Of a stretch of DNA of 64,000 nucleotides, positions 1 to 13,110 are shown piece after piece; position 1 is the stretch's first letter; each line of letters starts with the position of its first letter. Origin of the DNA: Taenia hydatigena (Eukaryota; Platyhelminthes; Cestoda; Cyclophyllidea; Taeniidae); NCBI GenBank assembly GCA_036345935.2, contig JADWOT020000001.1, positions 28,836,487-28,900,486 of the forward strand, written 5' to 3'. The notes beneath the pieces are model-generated. The model was not told the origin of the DNA. It did not search any database and was given only the letters and a program-made list of their open reading frames with translations. The position numbers and the translations under genes are program-made.

Positions 1-1040
1 TACTAATATGTAAATATTAACAGTGTTCTCATTATGTGCGCTTTGTAAACTGTCATTCGTATGTTTGCTGCCCAAATTATACCAAAAGCCAAAATTGTTG
101 GTATTTGTTGTAACTATATTCTTATCAAAAATACATAAAAATTCAAAGCTTATTTGTGTTACCGGACGAGCTTTGAATTGATTAGCCAGATTTGTGCGCG
201 GCTTGCGTAGTTTGCACGTGTTTTCGGGGATAGTTTTCAGGATTAATGCGCCTTTATCTGCTGCTAAAAGTTGGGAAGCCAGTAAGTATCAAGTATTTTT
301 TTATTATTTTTAGTTAGCTAGTTGTTGCGAGGTATTTTAATGTCAATTTGTTTCCTTCATACACATACTTGTTAGAGTAGACGCAAATGCCTCTTAATGT
401 GGCTGTTGACGGTTACTTTTCATCTGCAAGTCCTCCTCACGTGCACTTTTTCCTGTATAGATATAAATTTTGACTGTTTTTGCGGTTAAATTTGAGCAAT
501 GAGGCGTGATTTTGTGGAGAGGTGCTAAAACCTTACGAAGTGCTTGGAAATCACTTGCTTAGTGCTTTCTTGCAATTAAGCACCAATTTTACGAGTGTGT
601 CGATGCATGTTTATGCCTTCTTTACCGGCTTATTTGTTAGACCAACCGCTTCAGAAACAGCCGCAGTTGCTGTCATAACTTTTTGTTCTCCGTTTGCACT
701 GCCTGATCGCATTGATTTTGGTACTACAAAACACTTCTTTGGATTGAGTACGATTGCTTTAACTGTTTTTAAGCGGTTCCTTATTTTAGTAAGAATGAGT
801 TTTGATGAAAGAGGTCCAATTTGATAAGGGGACTTGTAACTATGGTAAAGTGAACACAAAGGACTCATAATGTGGTTGTTAGACGTTTTGTTTCCCAACT
901 ACGATGCCTACTCACGTGCACATTTTGCTGTATGCCACTTGAAGCGAAAAGTTAGGATTGTTTTGGCGATCTGTAATTTGTTTGCTTTCTTGCTACGAAG
1001 TGTTAACCATATTTATAAATCTTATTATGCATTATTTAGC

Positions 1041-3492
1041 TCGTTTTCGTGCTAAAATGGACACTGAAAAAGAAGAAGCTGCAGCAGTAATGAGTTCGAA
1101 TCTCGCCTTTGCTATCACTTCACAAATTTCTCAGGTAAGATTGGATTGTGCTTAATGAGTTATTGCTGTCCCTTTTTGTGTGCAGCGGTGGAATCAATGT
1201 GCGTCCATATGTTGGGTGGGAAAGTGCTGTTCTCCTTAACCTGCTTTATCTGTGCTGTTTTCATTACTATGATATGCGTGTTGTTGGCGCACATGGATGG
1301 CGGAGTGGGGGGGGGGGCAGGACGAGGGATGTTTGTTGTGTCGATGTGATCCCTGCTGTGAAACGTGTTGTGTAGGGGGCCTCGGTGATGGCTTAATGGT
1401 AGGTTGCTCAGCTTTGACGGCATAAGTTGGTGTCTCTGAGTGTGGTGGACGCAGCAGGGATAAGAGCGGAGGAAGAAGGAGTGGCTAGTGGGGAACTTGG
1501 GCATCACCACATAGACTGTACTTTGTAGCAGTCCTAGGTGTTTGCTTGTTGGGGTGCCTGTTTTTTTCATATTAGTCGTTATTTTTGTGGATGTTAGCTT
1601 TGCAGCGCTTTGGACCCCCGCACATTGGTCTTTCCATTGTTTGGTTTTTTTCCTTTTCAGATGCTACAAACGTACCTTGGTGGTTGTGATGGTGAGGTAA
1701 CATGTGATGAGTGTGTGGAATGATAGGCAATGCTAGATGTTGGAGCGATTCGCCGTGGCTGTGGCGGCGGCGATAGCGTCTCCGTCTGGATTGTGCGATG
1801 CGACTGTTGGCGTATGTTTGTCATCGCGGGCATGGGTAGCTGGGTGATTAAGTGGGTGGGTGGCGGAGAAGGAGGGGAAAGGCTGGGGGAGCTCTGCCAT
1901 GGATGTGTGAAAGAGTGAAGGAGACGTTCTCTTACGATGACGACAACGACAACGAATGAAGGCGCTATGGGCCAGAGTTCACTGGTGGCAACTGCGGCAT
2001 ATTTTGTTTCCGCAGGTACGGAAATGTTTTTGTTGTGGGAGGGTGGAGGTTAATTTGCTGCTGACTGTATAGGTGATGAGTAGTGGTGCATCAAATCAGA
2101 GGCGGTAAGTGGGTAGGTCTTCACTGTTGGGTGTGTTGGGCGCGAACAATTGGGGCAGGGGGGGAGAACGGCTGTCGTGCTACTCCCACTACTATTGCGA
2201 CTTAGCCTTAGGAGCGAGAGTGGATGGAAAAGGAGTTGAAAAGGAGGGCTTGGGAAGGACGATGTGGGGGGCATCTAGGGTAGAAAGCTGAGGCGGTATC
2301 CGACCTCACCTGGACTAGTTACTATCGGGGTTGGGTTTGGGGTTGGGGTTGGGGCAGGGTTGGCTTGTACTCTGTGGCATGGTACTTGGGCGGATCGGTG
2401 GTGGTCTCTCGTGTCGGCATGAGGATTGGGTGTGCCTTTGCCGATCTGCGCCTAGCTCTTAGAAGGATAAGTAAGGAGGCATTGTCATCTTGGCTTTTTC
2501 TAAATGTTTTAGCTACAGTGCTTTCGGAATACCTGGAGGATGTGGAGATGGTGGGTACCCCACGGCACATCGACAGTTGGTGGACGCGGTTCTATCGAAC
2601 CAAGGGGTGACTCAGCCTTTCTATGCTTTGCCTCCTCCACTGTGTCCTGTTTCCGCCAATGTCTGGTGCCACTTCTGTTGTTGCGTATGCGTGAACTTCA
2701 TTGGTGAGGACATTGGTTCTTTCATCCAACGATTCCTACCGCAACAATAGTTTCGTAAGTCCTTTACATTCATTAGCTGTTATCAATGGCGTCTAGCCTT
2801 TCTTTGACACGTGGCGGCACAAGAGCTTCAAGTTATTACAGACTCACTGCAGATAATGTGTTTTGTCTGGGTGTACAAGTGAATCATTCATATCAAGTTT
2901 CGTGCTTTTCTTGGATTTATGCAAAGTTTCTATGCAGTTAACTTGCTCATTGAAATGCAAGCACTGTCTCGACTTATGCAAGTAAACGAAGCCAAACCAA
3001 GGGTGATGTGTTTGTAGCAGGTTATATCAATGTTTTTTTAAAAAAACGGGTTTATTTCACAAGAAAAACACGGTTGGAAAGGTTTTATTTTTTCAAGTTG
3101 TCAGGTTTCTTGTATTTTGAAAAGGTAGAAAGTGTTGGAGGGAAAGATGGAAATGTATTTTGCAGCCTTAAAGTACTAGCAGTAGTCAGTATTTCCGGTT
3201 GAACTAATTGGTGGAAAGGCTTAAACGCATTAAAGGGTGTGAATTTTAATATTACTAACTCCATTCGCTGATGCGAAAGCCTAAGTTGGCATTAGAGTGG
3301 GCGGATCGGTGGACACTTTCGAAAGACTGTCGCCTTCACTTCAAAAGTCGTTGGATGAGGAAGTGTGGCGATGCTTTGAAAGGTGCGGATTTCATAGTCG
3401 TTGATGAGGGCTGTTTTAGCGACTGGTCTGGTACTTTCGAGGAAGCTGTGACTATGGCAGTAAAAGAAACAAAGTTTCTGGTAGAAATGTAA
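1041..3492 (+). pseudogene. Exon remnants of an unrecognised multi-exon gene (copy 1)
   Basis: Several exon-like pieces are conserved between repeat copies. One runs to 1134: it reads MDTEKEEAAAVMSSN onward to ITSQISQ and ends at a TCTCAG/GTAAGA donor. The next starts at 1661 after a TTTTCAG acceptor; it joins in phase 0 and reads MLQTY, then CDGEVTCDECVE. Near 2515-2608 there is a frame reading LSEYLEDVEMVGTPRHID after a TTTTAG acceptor. Near 3312-3410 a frame reads TFERLSPSLQKSLDEEVWR, and near 3391-3492 another reads FIVVDEGCFSDWSGTFEE and ends in a stop. The same peptides recur in copy 2. I do not recognise the protein; it is acidic and intracellular-looking, with a Cys pair. In copy 1 the last two pieces lie in overlapping, incompatible frames, so I call it a relic. 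A live gene with further unseen introns is not excluded. Confidence 0.55.
2327..2359 (+). repeat. G-rich telomere-like tract (quadruplex candidate)
   Basis: Six consecutive runs of three or four G are separated by TT, TTT, TT, TT and CA spacers, resembling short TTGGGG repeats. The matching position in copy 2 (near 27145) has only scattered G runs, so the tract expanded in copy 1 alone. Confidence 0.7.
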
Positions 3493-4225
3493 AATAATGT
3501 CTGATTTGGCTTCACCCGAGTGTGTGACGAAGGTGGATCTGATTACAGCCAGTGCTTAAGTAGTGCTTTAGCCTCGATTTTCCGAATTGGATTTCTTGTA
3601 GAAAAAGTGGCTAGAATTGTGCAAAGGCAGTAGGGTGGAAACGTCAGCAATGAAATAATATTTTGTGCTCGTTTGTGCGGACCTACAAAGGGTAGTGGTG
3701 GGGACGTAGATTTGGTTGGAATGAGCCTCCCTTTTGGGTGTTGGGCGGATGTGAAAGTGGAAGAGGATGGAAAAGTAGTGATGTGTGTGAAGTGATGGAA
3801 ATGACGTCATTTGCACTTGTAGCGAGCTAGGAGGCATGAATGTGTCACGGAGTGGCCTCGTGGACACATTGAGGCGAATGCTCGAACCAATTGTGGGCTC
3901 GTATCGGCCGTCGGTGTCATTGGTGGTGGTGGTGGTGGCTGTAGTGCCAGCGATCGATCCTCCTTCAATGATCTATGGCTTCAATGGGCAGTCTCGAGGC
4001 GCTGTTTACCGACTCACTCACTCATTCACCGACCAACTCACCCGCCAGCCCATGCTCTGCTCGATGCTGTCAAGGACATAGGATGTTTGGAAGAGGTGGT
4101 TGGAAGTACCCTCCCGTCTGTGCAGAATACCACACGTGAACTTGTTCCCCTCCCCTACCCTGCCCTGTCCTACCCTCCTGCCTTCCTCTCTCTTCTGCCG
4201 CCGACACTGCTGCTGCCGCTTCTAT

Positions 4226-5839
4226 CCTTGCCTGGCACTTTTTCTCCCAAATAAGCTCTTGTTTGAGTCTTCTTGCGAATCACTTGAAACCTCCAGGACG
4301 AGCTGACAAGAGAACCACGTTGATTTTTTTTCGGGTTTGACTGACAGCAAGATCAAATCACCACATGCATTAGCTAAGGGCAAGAATCTGCTTTCACGTT
4401 GTTGTTTTAGAGATAAATGGATCAACTTCCATCTCATCTGCCGAGTTGCCAAAATTTATTTAGGGCCAGTTGGCATCAAATATCATTTCCCTCTAGCAGT
4501 AGTCAAGTCGTTTCTATAATCTTTTGGCGTCATGCCGGCGCTTAGCTAAAGGATATTGCCCGATCAAACCTGTCGGTTAGTTGATGGGCCATTCAGTCGT
4601 TCTGGATTATGGACAATAGCTATTCAATTTCAAGTCCAGCTGACTTATTAGGTAGCAGATTGTGGAGATCTGCAGGTACGTTTTAAGGAGCCGACTGAGG
4701 TAGGTGATGAGCTTTTCATTAACCAGACCTCTGAGCAGTCGGTTTTCTGGGAGTCACGGCCGCAACAAACATGAACGGCCTTTCTGACTGCTGGCCTCCT
4801 TACCCATCTCAGAAATCAAAGACACGGTAGCATAGTTGTTGACAACTAACCGTGCCAAGGGATTTGTCTCATTAGGACTTTTGGGTGATTGGATAGCATC
4901 TTGGTCAGGTGAACGAGTCAGATGGCAAATCATTTAACTCACGTGTGTGCTAGCGTCAAATCACTGAATTTGGTCGAAGACATAGGCTTTAGTTACAAAG
5001 TACCTATGCAAAACATAAACAAGAGTTTCAAAATCTCCGGTTGAGTTCTAACCCACGCTCGATTACCTTCACATCCATCAAGTCTGAGGCAATCAACTAC
5101 AAGGATTCGCCTCATTATTAGGATCTTCGTCACCCCCACCGCACTATCGCATTCATTGTGTCACAAACCTATCCATCTACTTTGACGTCATTTCCTTAAA
5201 AGAAGTAGATCAATGCAGGTAGGTGTCACCCACTTTAATTGGCAGCATCATGAGTGGAGAAGGATGATGAGGATTAACCACTGCATCATTCACCAATTGA
5301 GACGGTTCTCCAACTACTTCGCCATATCGATACACTTACGATATACCAAAACTAGGCGAGAGGCGTTCGGCGAAGACACATCTCGCTACAAAGTCGTTGT
5401 CATCCGCCCTCGAGGGAGGTGGGTACTCACTAATCCAGCATAACCCTCATCACTCTGCTCCATTCATTGCAGCACCTATGAAGAGCGTTCGCTGCCTGCA
5501 CTCACTGAAAGGTTCAGGTTGTTTGACGGCTAGCAATGTGGCCATTAAGTAGGTTGTGGACCGGAGTAATTTGCAGTGCAGAGGATAGCATTGCTGGAAT
5601 TCCTGTGGGGCGCAACCTCTCCTTCAGCCTTAATCCGATTCCATGAATGCTTTGAATGCTGGAGGAAATTGCTTACTCTACTTGGCATTACTTCCTCTAC
5701 TTAATGGATTGCTTATTAACTTGAGACGTAGCTTTTCTTACCCTCACCAACTATTGTGACCCATTTAACATGTCAGATCTACTGCAGCAGAGATGACAGT
5801 TCTGCCCAAATTGGTCGACTTAACCTAAGTTCTAAGGAT
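4226..5839. other. Spacer with short dispersed-repeat fragments, no gene seen
   Basis: I see no exon with splice sites or recognisable protein here. The stretch 5185-5440 resembles the dispersed family that includes 13260-13500. The stretch 5620-5790 resembles 45575-45740 and, inverted, 17990-18200. The rest is unassigned. Confidence 0.5.
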
Positions 5840-6720
5840 TGTAGTGGCATAGTAACACAGGCGCCTAACGGTTAATCTGGGCAAATGAGTGTCAAGCAAC
5901 AGATGACACACCTCTCAGACTGCTTGATACTGGCATGGTAGCTAGAGAGAATTAAGTGTTTGTTATGGGTAAGTTCCAAGCCAGTCGGTACAGGCGCAGT
6001 TTCGTTATGAGCAAAAGAAAACACATACACGTACACACTCGTCTTTGAACACTTGGTCGTCTTCTTTATCAAAGCCCACCAATGTACGAAATGGCGCTGA
6101 GGCAGCAGAAATGTCAATCACACAAACAAGCGGCCGCCTTGGAAAGGAGCGTCAGTTTCGGTCATGCAGACACCGAATAGAAATGAGAAACCACTGATAG
6201 ATTATTCCAATGACTTTACTAGCACAATCGGAAATCGCAATTATTCTAGGCTTAAAAGTTATTCTGTTAAGTTTTACATGGACACTTTAGCAGGTTAGTC
6301 ATACAACTCCTGTCCCACTTTGAATAAAACTAAGCATTATGGGCATATATTTCCATTTTTAAATTAACTTTCGTGATGAGTGTTGCACAATTTGCTGTTT
6401 AGGTGCAAATAAACAGGAAATAGTAAAGCCGTATTGGTTCTCTGAAGGGAAACGCTATCGTCATTCTCCGTGTTATCAGTGGCTAGAGAGCTGTCACTGA
6501 AATGAACCAAGCGTGGAGCGTTTGGGATCCAGGTCGACCACCAATTATCGTTGTTATTGAGACGCGGAAGATGTGTTACAGTGTACAAGCACGAGTGCCT
6601 TGAATGCAAATACTGTTGAATGTTCAAATTGGAACTAAGCACGTGGGTTTTTATTTTCAAGAATTGATTGGTACGAACTTATTAGGACATCACCAAATTG
6701 CATGAGTGAGTAGAAGAAGG
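5840..6720 (-). repeat. Repeat family E, inverted copy
   Basis: The reverse complement matches 61020-61890. Shared landmarks are the stretch around 5881-5930 (matching 61795-61835), the stretch around 6140-6165 (matching 61545-61570), and the stretch around 6485-6545 (matching 61160-61225). A related direct copy is at 10850-11660. The small open frames here are frames of the repeat; I see no transposase. The far end, from 6590, overlaps the start of block B. Confidence 0.8.
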
Positions 6721-9700
6721 CAGGGCAGAGGGAGCTGGACTTCTTAAAGACGAGAGCGGCTGGATGTCAGAATCGCTACACTCGTTGAGCTGCAGTATTT
6801 GAAGCTACTTCTAAGCATCTGCTTATCTACCCTCTTTTACTAAAGAAGGAAAACTACGTGTGCCACATAAAGCGCACGACGATCAGTCTGGCTGGCCTAA
6901 TCACGAGCCGCACACACACCTGTCTTTCCATGCAAGTAAACACGGAAAGACGTCTCGCAGATGCATTCGTTGTCTGACCTCATCGTCCAGTCACCAAAAT
7001 GTCGGAAGGGCTTTATGGCTGGCTCATCGATCGTCGAGGCGAAGATGACATGACTCTGTCGCCGAGAGATTATTGATTTCCGATAACTCCAACTAACCAA
7101 CGGAGAGGTGTTACACATCTACGCCGACTTCAAACATTACTTTATGAGCTAGTGCGTCCCATCCTGCCCCAAGATGAACCTGGCTGTCCATGGAGCAGTG
7201 CAATTGCAGTCAACTCGCACAGCCGTAGTCTTTCCGTCTCATTGCTCATTACTGTGCTCAGACCTGCTTACTGATCACTTCCCAAACTTATTCAACCACG
7301 TCCGACTATCTTTTTCCGAATTGTAGGACCAGTGCTGCCCATCTTCTGACTAACTATCACCGCACACACTCGATTGGCAAGTAATTAACCAGAATTGTAA
7401 ATAACCACTCCCTTTTCCAAAAATAACTGATGTTTAATTGCCCTCCATATAATTCAACAGCTCTTCCACACAGCATCGGCTTCGCAGCATGATAGGCACT
7501 GACAATCTACATGCAAAACAAAATCGCAGTCACAACTTGCAAGATTTCAGTTTGCGCAAATAATGTGCATGCTTCCAGTGTTCTTGATAACCGAACCACT
7601 GGTTGCCGAGGTCTGTGATTATCAAACCTCCTTCCAATGCAAAATATCCTTCAGAAAATGACAGCTGAATGTTTACTTTATCGTCATGAGGTGTGATTAG
7701 TGGATCATCTTTAGGGCCTTGCGCGAGTTCACCGTAATTGCATTGGTAAAGTAGGATGTGTCACTCCTCCATGGACAGCCATGCGCGTTCCTTAAGGCAG
7801 GTGAGGGAGGGTGGCGCATATTCGGCCTTCCAGTTTATTTTAAGTCAAGTTAGGATGTACTAGATCATGGTGTAATGTTTAAAGTTGACGTAGACGTGCA
7901 ACACCTCTACGTATGCTTGTTTGATTTGTCGGACATGGACAATTCCTCTGAAACAGGGTAATGTCGTCGTCTTGACGGTCGATGAGCCAGTCATATGGCA
8001 CTTTTGACACTTCGGTGACTTTATGATGACGTTGGATAACGATTTTGTCCACAAGACGTGATTCTGCGCCTATTCACCATTTAGTCAGTTCGTTTGTTTG
8101 CTTGCATGGGAAGACATGTGTGTGGGCGGTTCGTGACTGAAGTAGCTAGACTGTGAGAAACAGGGCGCAACAAGAGAAAGAGAGTAGCAAATTCTGCACT
8201 CAGACATTCCCCTCTTTAGTAAGTCTAGCTCTCACCCACTTATTGCCCCGATCTTTGATGCACTAACTACTCCCCATTATTTTATTCCTCTGTTGAGTAC
8301 TCGTTAGCTTTTATGCTCCGACCCGTTCAGCTGCTCAACTACCTCGTTAACCGACTGTTTTAAATAAGAAGGGGATAGAAGCAGCAACGCACAGCAGTAG
8401 ACTCTCTAATGAGGTTAACACAGGCAGCCAATTTATAGCAACCGGAATCATTATTTGATTATGTCTTCTTTGTACTTCTCGTCAAGCATGTTGCGCTGTC
8501 TGGTGCGGCAGGATTCGAAAAGGCCATGTTGGTTGCAGCCTTCACATTGTCGTCACATGCTTCCAGCGCTCGATTCGCCTACATACGGATAAGCATAAAT
8601 GCACTTTAGCGGTGAGCAGGCGCCTTCTCACGCGGCAGCTTGTGCGCGGCTTTCTCGTGTACGCCAGTAGACAGACGTTAGAAGCACGCACATGCACTAC
8701 TGAAATAACGCAAGTAGCACCAGACCACATAGATCTTAGATGCCTCCTATGGCTGGCAATCGTTTCCTTCACGTAGGTTCTTTATGATGGCCAAAGAGGC
8801 GCGGCAGTGAAACGATACCAGTTTAGGATCATTAGACCTGTGATAGGGTGTTCTAGATAAGGGGTAGGGAAAGAAATGCAACTTACAAGATCCTCCCCAA
8901 TACTCATTTCAAGCAGTGGCAAAAGCGCCCGTATCAACGGTAACGCTGGAAGCAGTAAGGTAACATAATGTGAGCTCACATGAAACATTGCTGCGACTCT
9001 TAAGATAAATAGAAGGGATCGTCTCACATTTAAGTACAGGGGTAACGGAAGGTGTTTAGTAGAGTAGAAGAGAGAAGCACCACCAATTCGATAAACGAGG
9101 AATGAAAAGGCATGTCGCAAATGAAAGCAGCTAACACAAGTATTTTACCAAATATAGATCACACGAGCTCTTTGAGATATCTAACAACCAATAAGTTGCA
9201 AAAATATCGTAAGCTGTTTTTTCCTGACTCAAGATTGATTGCTTTTAACTCAAAAACTAGTATGAGGACCGACGCAAAAAAACACTCATCACAGATACCA
9301 TAAACGAAGCTCAAAACATATAAACAATTAAATTTCACCTTATTTAACTAAGTATTTGTGTACTTGAGAAGTTGGTCCTCATTGTAGGAGCATGAGATAT
9401 CGTTAATTCCGCCTCAGTTTTCGCATGCAAATCAGCAAGTGACATCAGCTACTTAAATTACTCGTCAATAGCATGTGCTATCCACAATTCGAACAGCAGT
9501 CTCTTAGATACAAGTTTAAATAATATTTATGAAGTTTAATAGCCTATCGGAAAGCCTACCACATAAAGCTGCTGCCAACAAACGCTAAGCACAACCTCCT
9601 CACAGAACCAAAGTCCACTAGCAGCACGCAGAGCAGAAAGGTCTAACTACCATCCACATTGTGCGCGTCCATCCACAGGAGAAGTTAAGTCTAACTAATT

Positions 9701-10210
9701 AGCCACATTCAACTTATTTAGGAGCCAGAACCGACCCAGAGAGAATTTGACCATCTGCATGCTTTGGATGAGGGAAAAGGTGACCAAGCGGCAGGAACGA
9801 AGCGTCGTCGTCCATTCACTGAGCGGATTAAAAACCTGAGAAATGAAATCTCGCACTGCGCCTGCGCCGAATAAGTAACAGTGTAGACCTGTTCAAATGA
9901 AAACTTAGTGTGTAACATTTGTCTGCAGTCGGTTCCTTCCAGCACTAACTTTAAGTCATTTGTTGCAGTGGAGCTAAATACTCACACCAGTGCAGATATG
10001 TAGGTAAAACGCTTCCTCATTCAAAGACGCCTTCAACTTCTCTGCTTTCATCTTGCCGTTCCTATGAACAGTAGTCTCGTTCTTGTTTGCTATTGCCTCT
10101 AGCGAATTCGACAGGCAGCGAATTGTCTCCTTTTGTTCCTTGTATTAAAAATGTTGGGCATAGGTTGTTGAATACAAAGTACGACGAGGGGTACAATCGG
10201 GCAGGATGGT
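6590..10210 (+). repeat. Segmental duplication B, copy 1
   Basis: The block is collinear with 40390-44060. Strong matches include 6700-6780 with 40495-40580, 8440-8790 with 42005-42360, and 10080-10210 with 43920-44055. The copies differ by insertions and deletions: copy 2 has extra sequence around 42490-42700, and copy 1 has extra around 7200-7500. No convincing exon is present. Matching 76-codon frames on the minus strand (8772-8542 and 42334-42104) differ mostly by amino-acid-changing substitutions, so I do not call them a gene. Confidence 0.85.
6845..8185. mobile_element. Non-autonomous element with long terminal inverted repeats, copy 1
   Basis: The left part (about 6960-7145) is the reverse complement of the right part (about 7860-8050). 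Both include the shared stretch with CAAAATGTCGG / its complement and the regulatory-looking TTCAAACATTAC block. The outer part around 6895-6950 pairs with 8095-8165. The structure recurs in copy 2 of block B at about 40640-41760, and a solo arm lies at 12780-13110. No transposase frame is visible, so it is probably a MITE-like element. Terminal bases and target-site duplications could not be fixed by eye. Confidence 0.6.
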
Positions 10211-10849
10211 TGAAAGAACCACCGACTTCTCATCCACCTACCTACCTATCTATGTTGGGTGCACTATCCACCCGCGCATGGAGATCATTGCACTGCGCAG
10301 ATCTTAATGACGAATCGACTGAGACTTCTGGTGACGGACGTGTCCCGGTGGGTGTTTAAGGCGGAAAATTTGCGAGGAGTTCCGCCTTCCGGCTTTTGGA
10401 TTGTAGATGTCGATTACGCTGACCCACACGCGATCTCTTGACACGCTTGACAATGTAGGGATTCCAAGGAGGAGCTCGACAAACGCCATCTCCATCTCCT
10501 CTACCACCAAATACTTGTGCTATTACCTTCAACCTGGTACTGTCTACATGAAAAGTGGAAAGAAGGCATTGACGTGACAGATGCTCTGTTCGAACCATGC
10601 AAAGGGAGAGGAGGGGTGGGTGGACCAGGAGGAGATAGACTACTAACCACGAAAACAGCCTTGTGATTTTACATGCACCAACTTTGCAATATTGCCCACT
10701 TTTTGTTATTTAATATGCCTAATAGCGGTCCAGAGAGTTAAACATCCACTGTGGCCGCCATGCTGTGAGGCTTTATAAGAGATCTAGGCGAAGTGAGAAT
10801 TATAAGTATAATTTAATGATCCTTGTGAATCATATCCAAAGTTAATGCA
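10211..10849. other. Spacer, no supported gene
   Basis: Overlapping short open frames occur on both strands at 10259-10598. None has splice support or a recognisable product, and they shadow each other. The rest is unassigned. Confidence 0.4.
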
Positions 10850-11660
10850 ATTAAGAGAGTGAGGGAACAAAGCGGCTAAATGGCTACGACAATCTTATGA
10901 AAGGTGTTGGTTTAGGAGCAGAACTAGGAAGAGGAGGAGAGAGATTAGAGCCTAGAGTAGGGTGCTCGTCCAGTTGGAGGAGTAAGATCGCATTTTATGG
11001 TTCTAATTTAATTTGTAGCTCAGTAACCCCATCCCTTGGTCTTGTAGCCTCCTACTACCTTCTGATAAAGACCAAGTAAATAGATCGAATTTTGGCATTT
11101 GAATTAGGGATTCTGACAGGTCGTGTTAGGTTAGCCTAGCAGAGCAATGTCCACAACTTCAAGAAGGAAAGTTTTCATGTTCCTCAGAGGATTTGAGGAG
11201 CTCTAGGGGATCGTTGAGCTATGCAACACATCTGCCACGTCTAAGTGGCAATGATGAATGATGGTTGGCCTTGTCCGCAAGTGCTCTCCAGCCACAGGTA
11301 CCACGCAGTCACAGGATAATGTTTCTCCTCAGGGACCAAAAGCAATTTTGATAGTCCTTGTTTATTTGAACGAAGTAGCTAATGGTATAACACTTATCAT
11401 GAAAGTTGTTTTAAAAATAAAAGGATGTGACTGCAAATACTTGGTTTTCTTAAGGGTGGAACATGGGTTGCATCGCCAACCTGCCAAACTGTCCTTGTAA
11501 ATTTAATAAAATAACTTCTGAACTCCAAAAATATACAGTTGCTAAATGTGATGCCGTAGTCGTTAAAATCATCTCGCAGTGATTTCTTTTTGAATGAACG
11601 CCTATCCATCCAGTGAGAGAAGTAATGACAAGTCGCCAACGCGGATTCAAGGCTAATGGG
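10850..11660 (+). repeat. Repeat family E, direct copy
   Basis: It aligns with 60780-61510. Shared landmarks are the run near 10980-11090 (matching 60950-61060) and the run 11390-11530 (matching 61330-61470). A partial copy is at 24095-24215. Confidence 0.75.
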
Positions 11661-12779
11661 CGAATTAGCCGGTCCAGTTACTCAGTCAGAGAAATGACTA
11701 ACCAACCATGGAATGCGCAAATACCAGTTTGACTGTTTGTCAGCTAGCCAGTATTTAAAAAGCTGGCATCGTAGTCAACTCAAGCACCACCTATTTCGCC
11801 CACTAGCCACTCAGAACAATGCATTTAATATATTTGGACAATGCATTTGTGTAATGTGCGGACCACCCGATAGGACATTGATAAATCAGACCCACGGACG
11901 AAATACAGAATTATTGACAGACGTGAACTAAGAAAAGTGACGCAGTCTCTTCGCATCCTGTCAGGTTCATAAATAATAACGTCGTGCTAATTAAGTCACA
12001 GCAGTAGACTTTAAACGCTCCTCAATGACGTGAGAGGAGGTAGAAACGGCTTATTAGCGTCTTTATTGTTGTGAGGTGGGGCACGGATGCCATCTGCGTT
12101 TGTATTAGAGAGACACCTACCAGGAGGAGGATGGCGATGGCATTGATAGAATCTAGAGTCGAGACGCTGGGAATGTCTGCAATTCCAACGAATCCCAAGT
12201 CTACTGACAACCACTCAAAGGTCAAGAGCAATTAGTTACTGGTCGGATTGACCACCAAATCGATCATAAATGGCCACAGATCTGCATCTTTATTTTAGTG
12301 ATTTTTCAAGTAAGCAGGTTGTGCAAGCATCGCTTCTCTTTGGCTGGAACATCATCTTGCGGACGCCACAGTGGCAAAGAACTAGCTTCCAGGCAGAGCG
12401 AGCTGTTAGTGTGTGTGAAATTCCTGGCCGCATAGTCAGCAGCGGTGCGCCAATACATCCGCATGAGTGCGATGGAGTGTGTGCATGTAGGCGACTTTCT
12501 CTATCACTGGTGAAGTGATGAACGAGGTAGCGTGATGACGGTTAAGTGCGATTAGAGAGGGACTAGTGTCATCGCTGCATCGCTTTGCCCCTGTAATAGA
12601 TGCTGCACCAATTAGCCAAAAATGCAGGCACACGCGCTGGCCTGTCAACTTGTATGGCCAGATTGACTACCGCATAATCCACCGACGTCGATGGTCCAGT
12701 AGCCGCGTCTTTGCATTGATTCTTTTACAGCATGCATTTTTTGGAATAAATAGTCATCTTGGTTGAGCAAGGCACGTTT
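11661..12779. repeat. Mixed dispersed-repeat fragments
   Basis: The stretch 12130-12270 resembles 37510-37650. The stretch 12480-12620 belongs to a four-member family with 49585-49670, 59358-59460 and 60289-60380; its shared core reads TAGGCGAC, then AACGAGGT, then TTAAG-CACGTT. No gene is supported. The hydrophobic frames on the minus strand at 12011-12231 lie in repeat sequence. Confidence 0.55.
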
Positions 12780-13110
12780 GGTGGGCATTAGACTACATGA
12801 AGAGATGCTTGAAATTGGCATGGGTGAGCACCGCCTCTCCGTAGGTTCGTTAAAGTTGTCGACAATAGACGGTTTCTCTGCAATGAAGTCATATCATCTT
12901 CAGCTCCCACGATTAATGGGTTAGACATTTGGCACTTTTGGCATTTCGGTGGCATAACAACGCAGCACAACAAACTTTTCGGCGCGATGCCATTCTCTGT
13001 CTACCTTTCATTCACCCAGTATATCAAATGTGAACTTTCTTGTTGGTCTACATGGACAGGCAGCTGTGCGCTACTCGTAACTAAAGTAGCTGGATTGTAG
13101 CCCTTCATTT
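12780..13110. repeat. Solo arm of the inverted-end element
   Basis: It matches the right arm at 7860-8150, including the paired TTTGGCACTTTTGGCATTTC / TATGGCACTTTTGACACTTC stretch and the later motif ending near AAAGTAGCTGGATTGTAG. It is probably a leftover of the element at 6845-8185. Confidence 0.55.

Larger units (their letters stand above)
1..4225 (+). repeat. Segmental repeat A, copy 1
   Basis: This block matches 24785-28795 along nearly its whole length in the same order and orientation, and its middle part matches 56591-57767. Alignment by eye begins within the first hundred bases, so the true left edge may lie outside the window. It ends near 4225, where the pyrimidine-rich stretch stops matching. 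Copy 1 lacks an approximately 100 bp piece (the counterpart of 25800-25900) that copies 2 and 3 both keep. It retains a segment around 1225-1345 that copy 2 has lost. The copies are therefore independently eroded descendants of one ancestor, and none is simply derived from another. The block carries remnant exons, described separately. Confidence 0.9.

Noticed and set aside
8542..8772. 76-codon minus-strand frame kept at the same length in both copies of block B (also 42104-42334)
   Set aside because: The substitutions between copies mostly change amino acids, so nothing suggests protein-level selection; the match is explained by the duplication.
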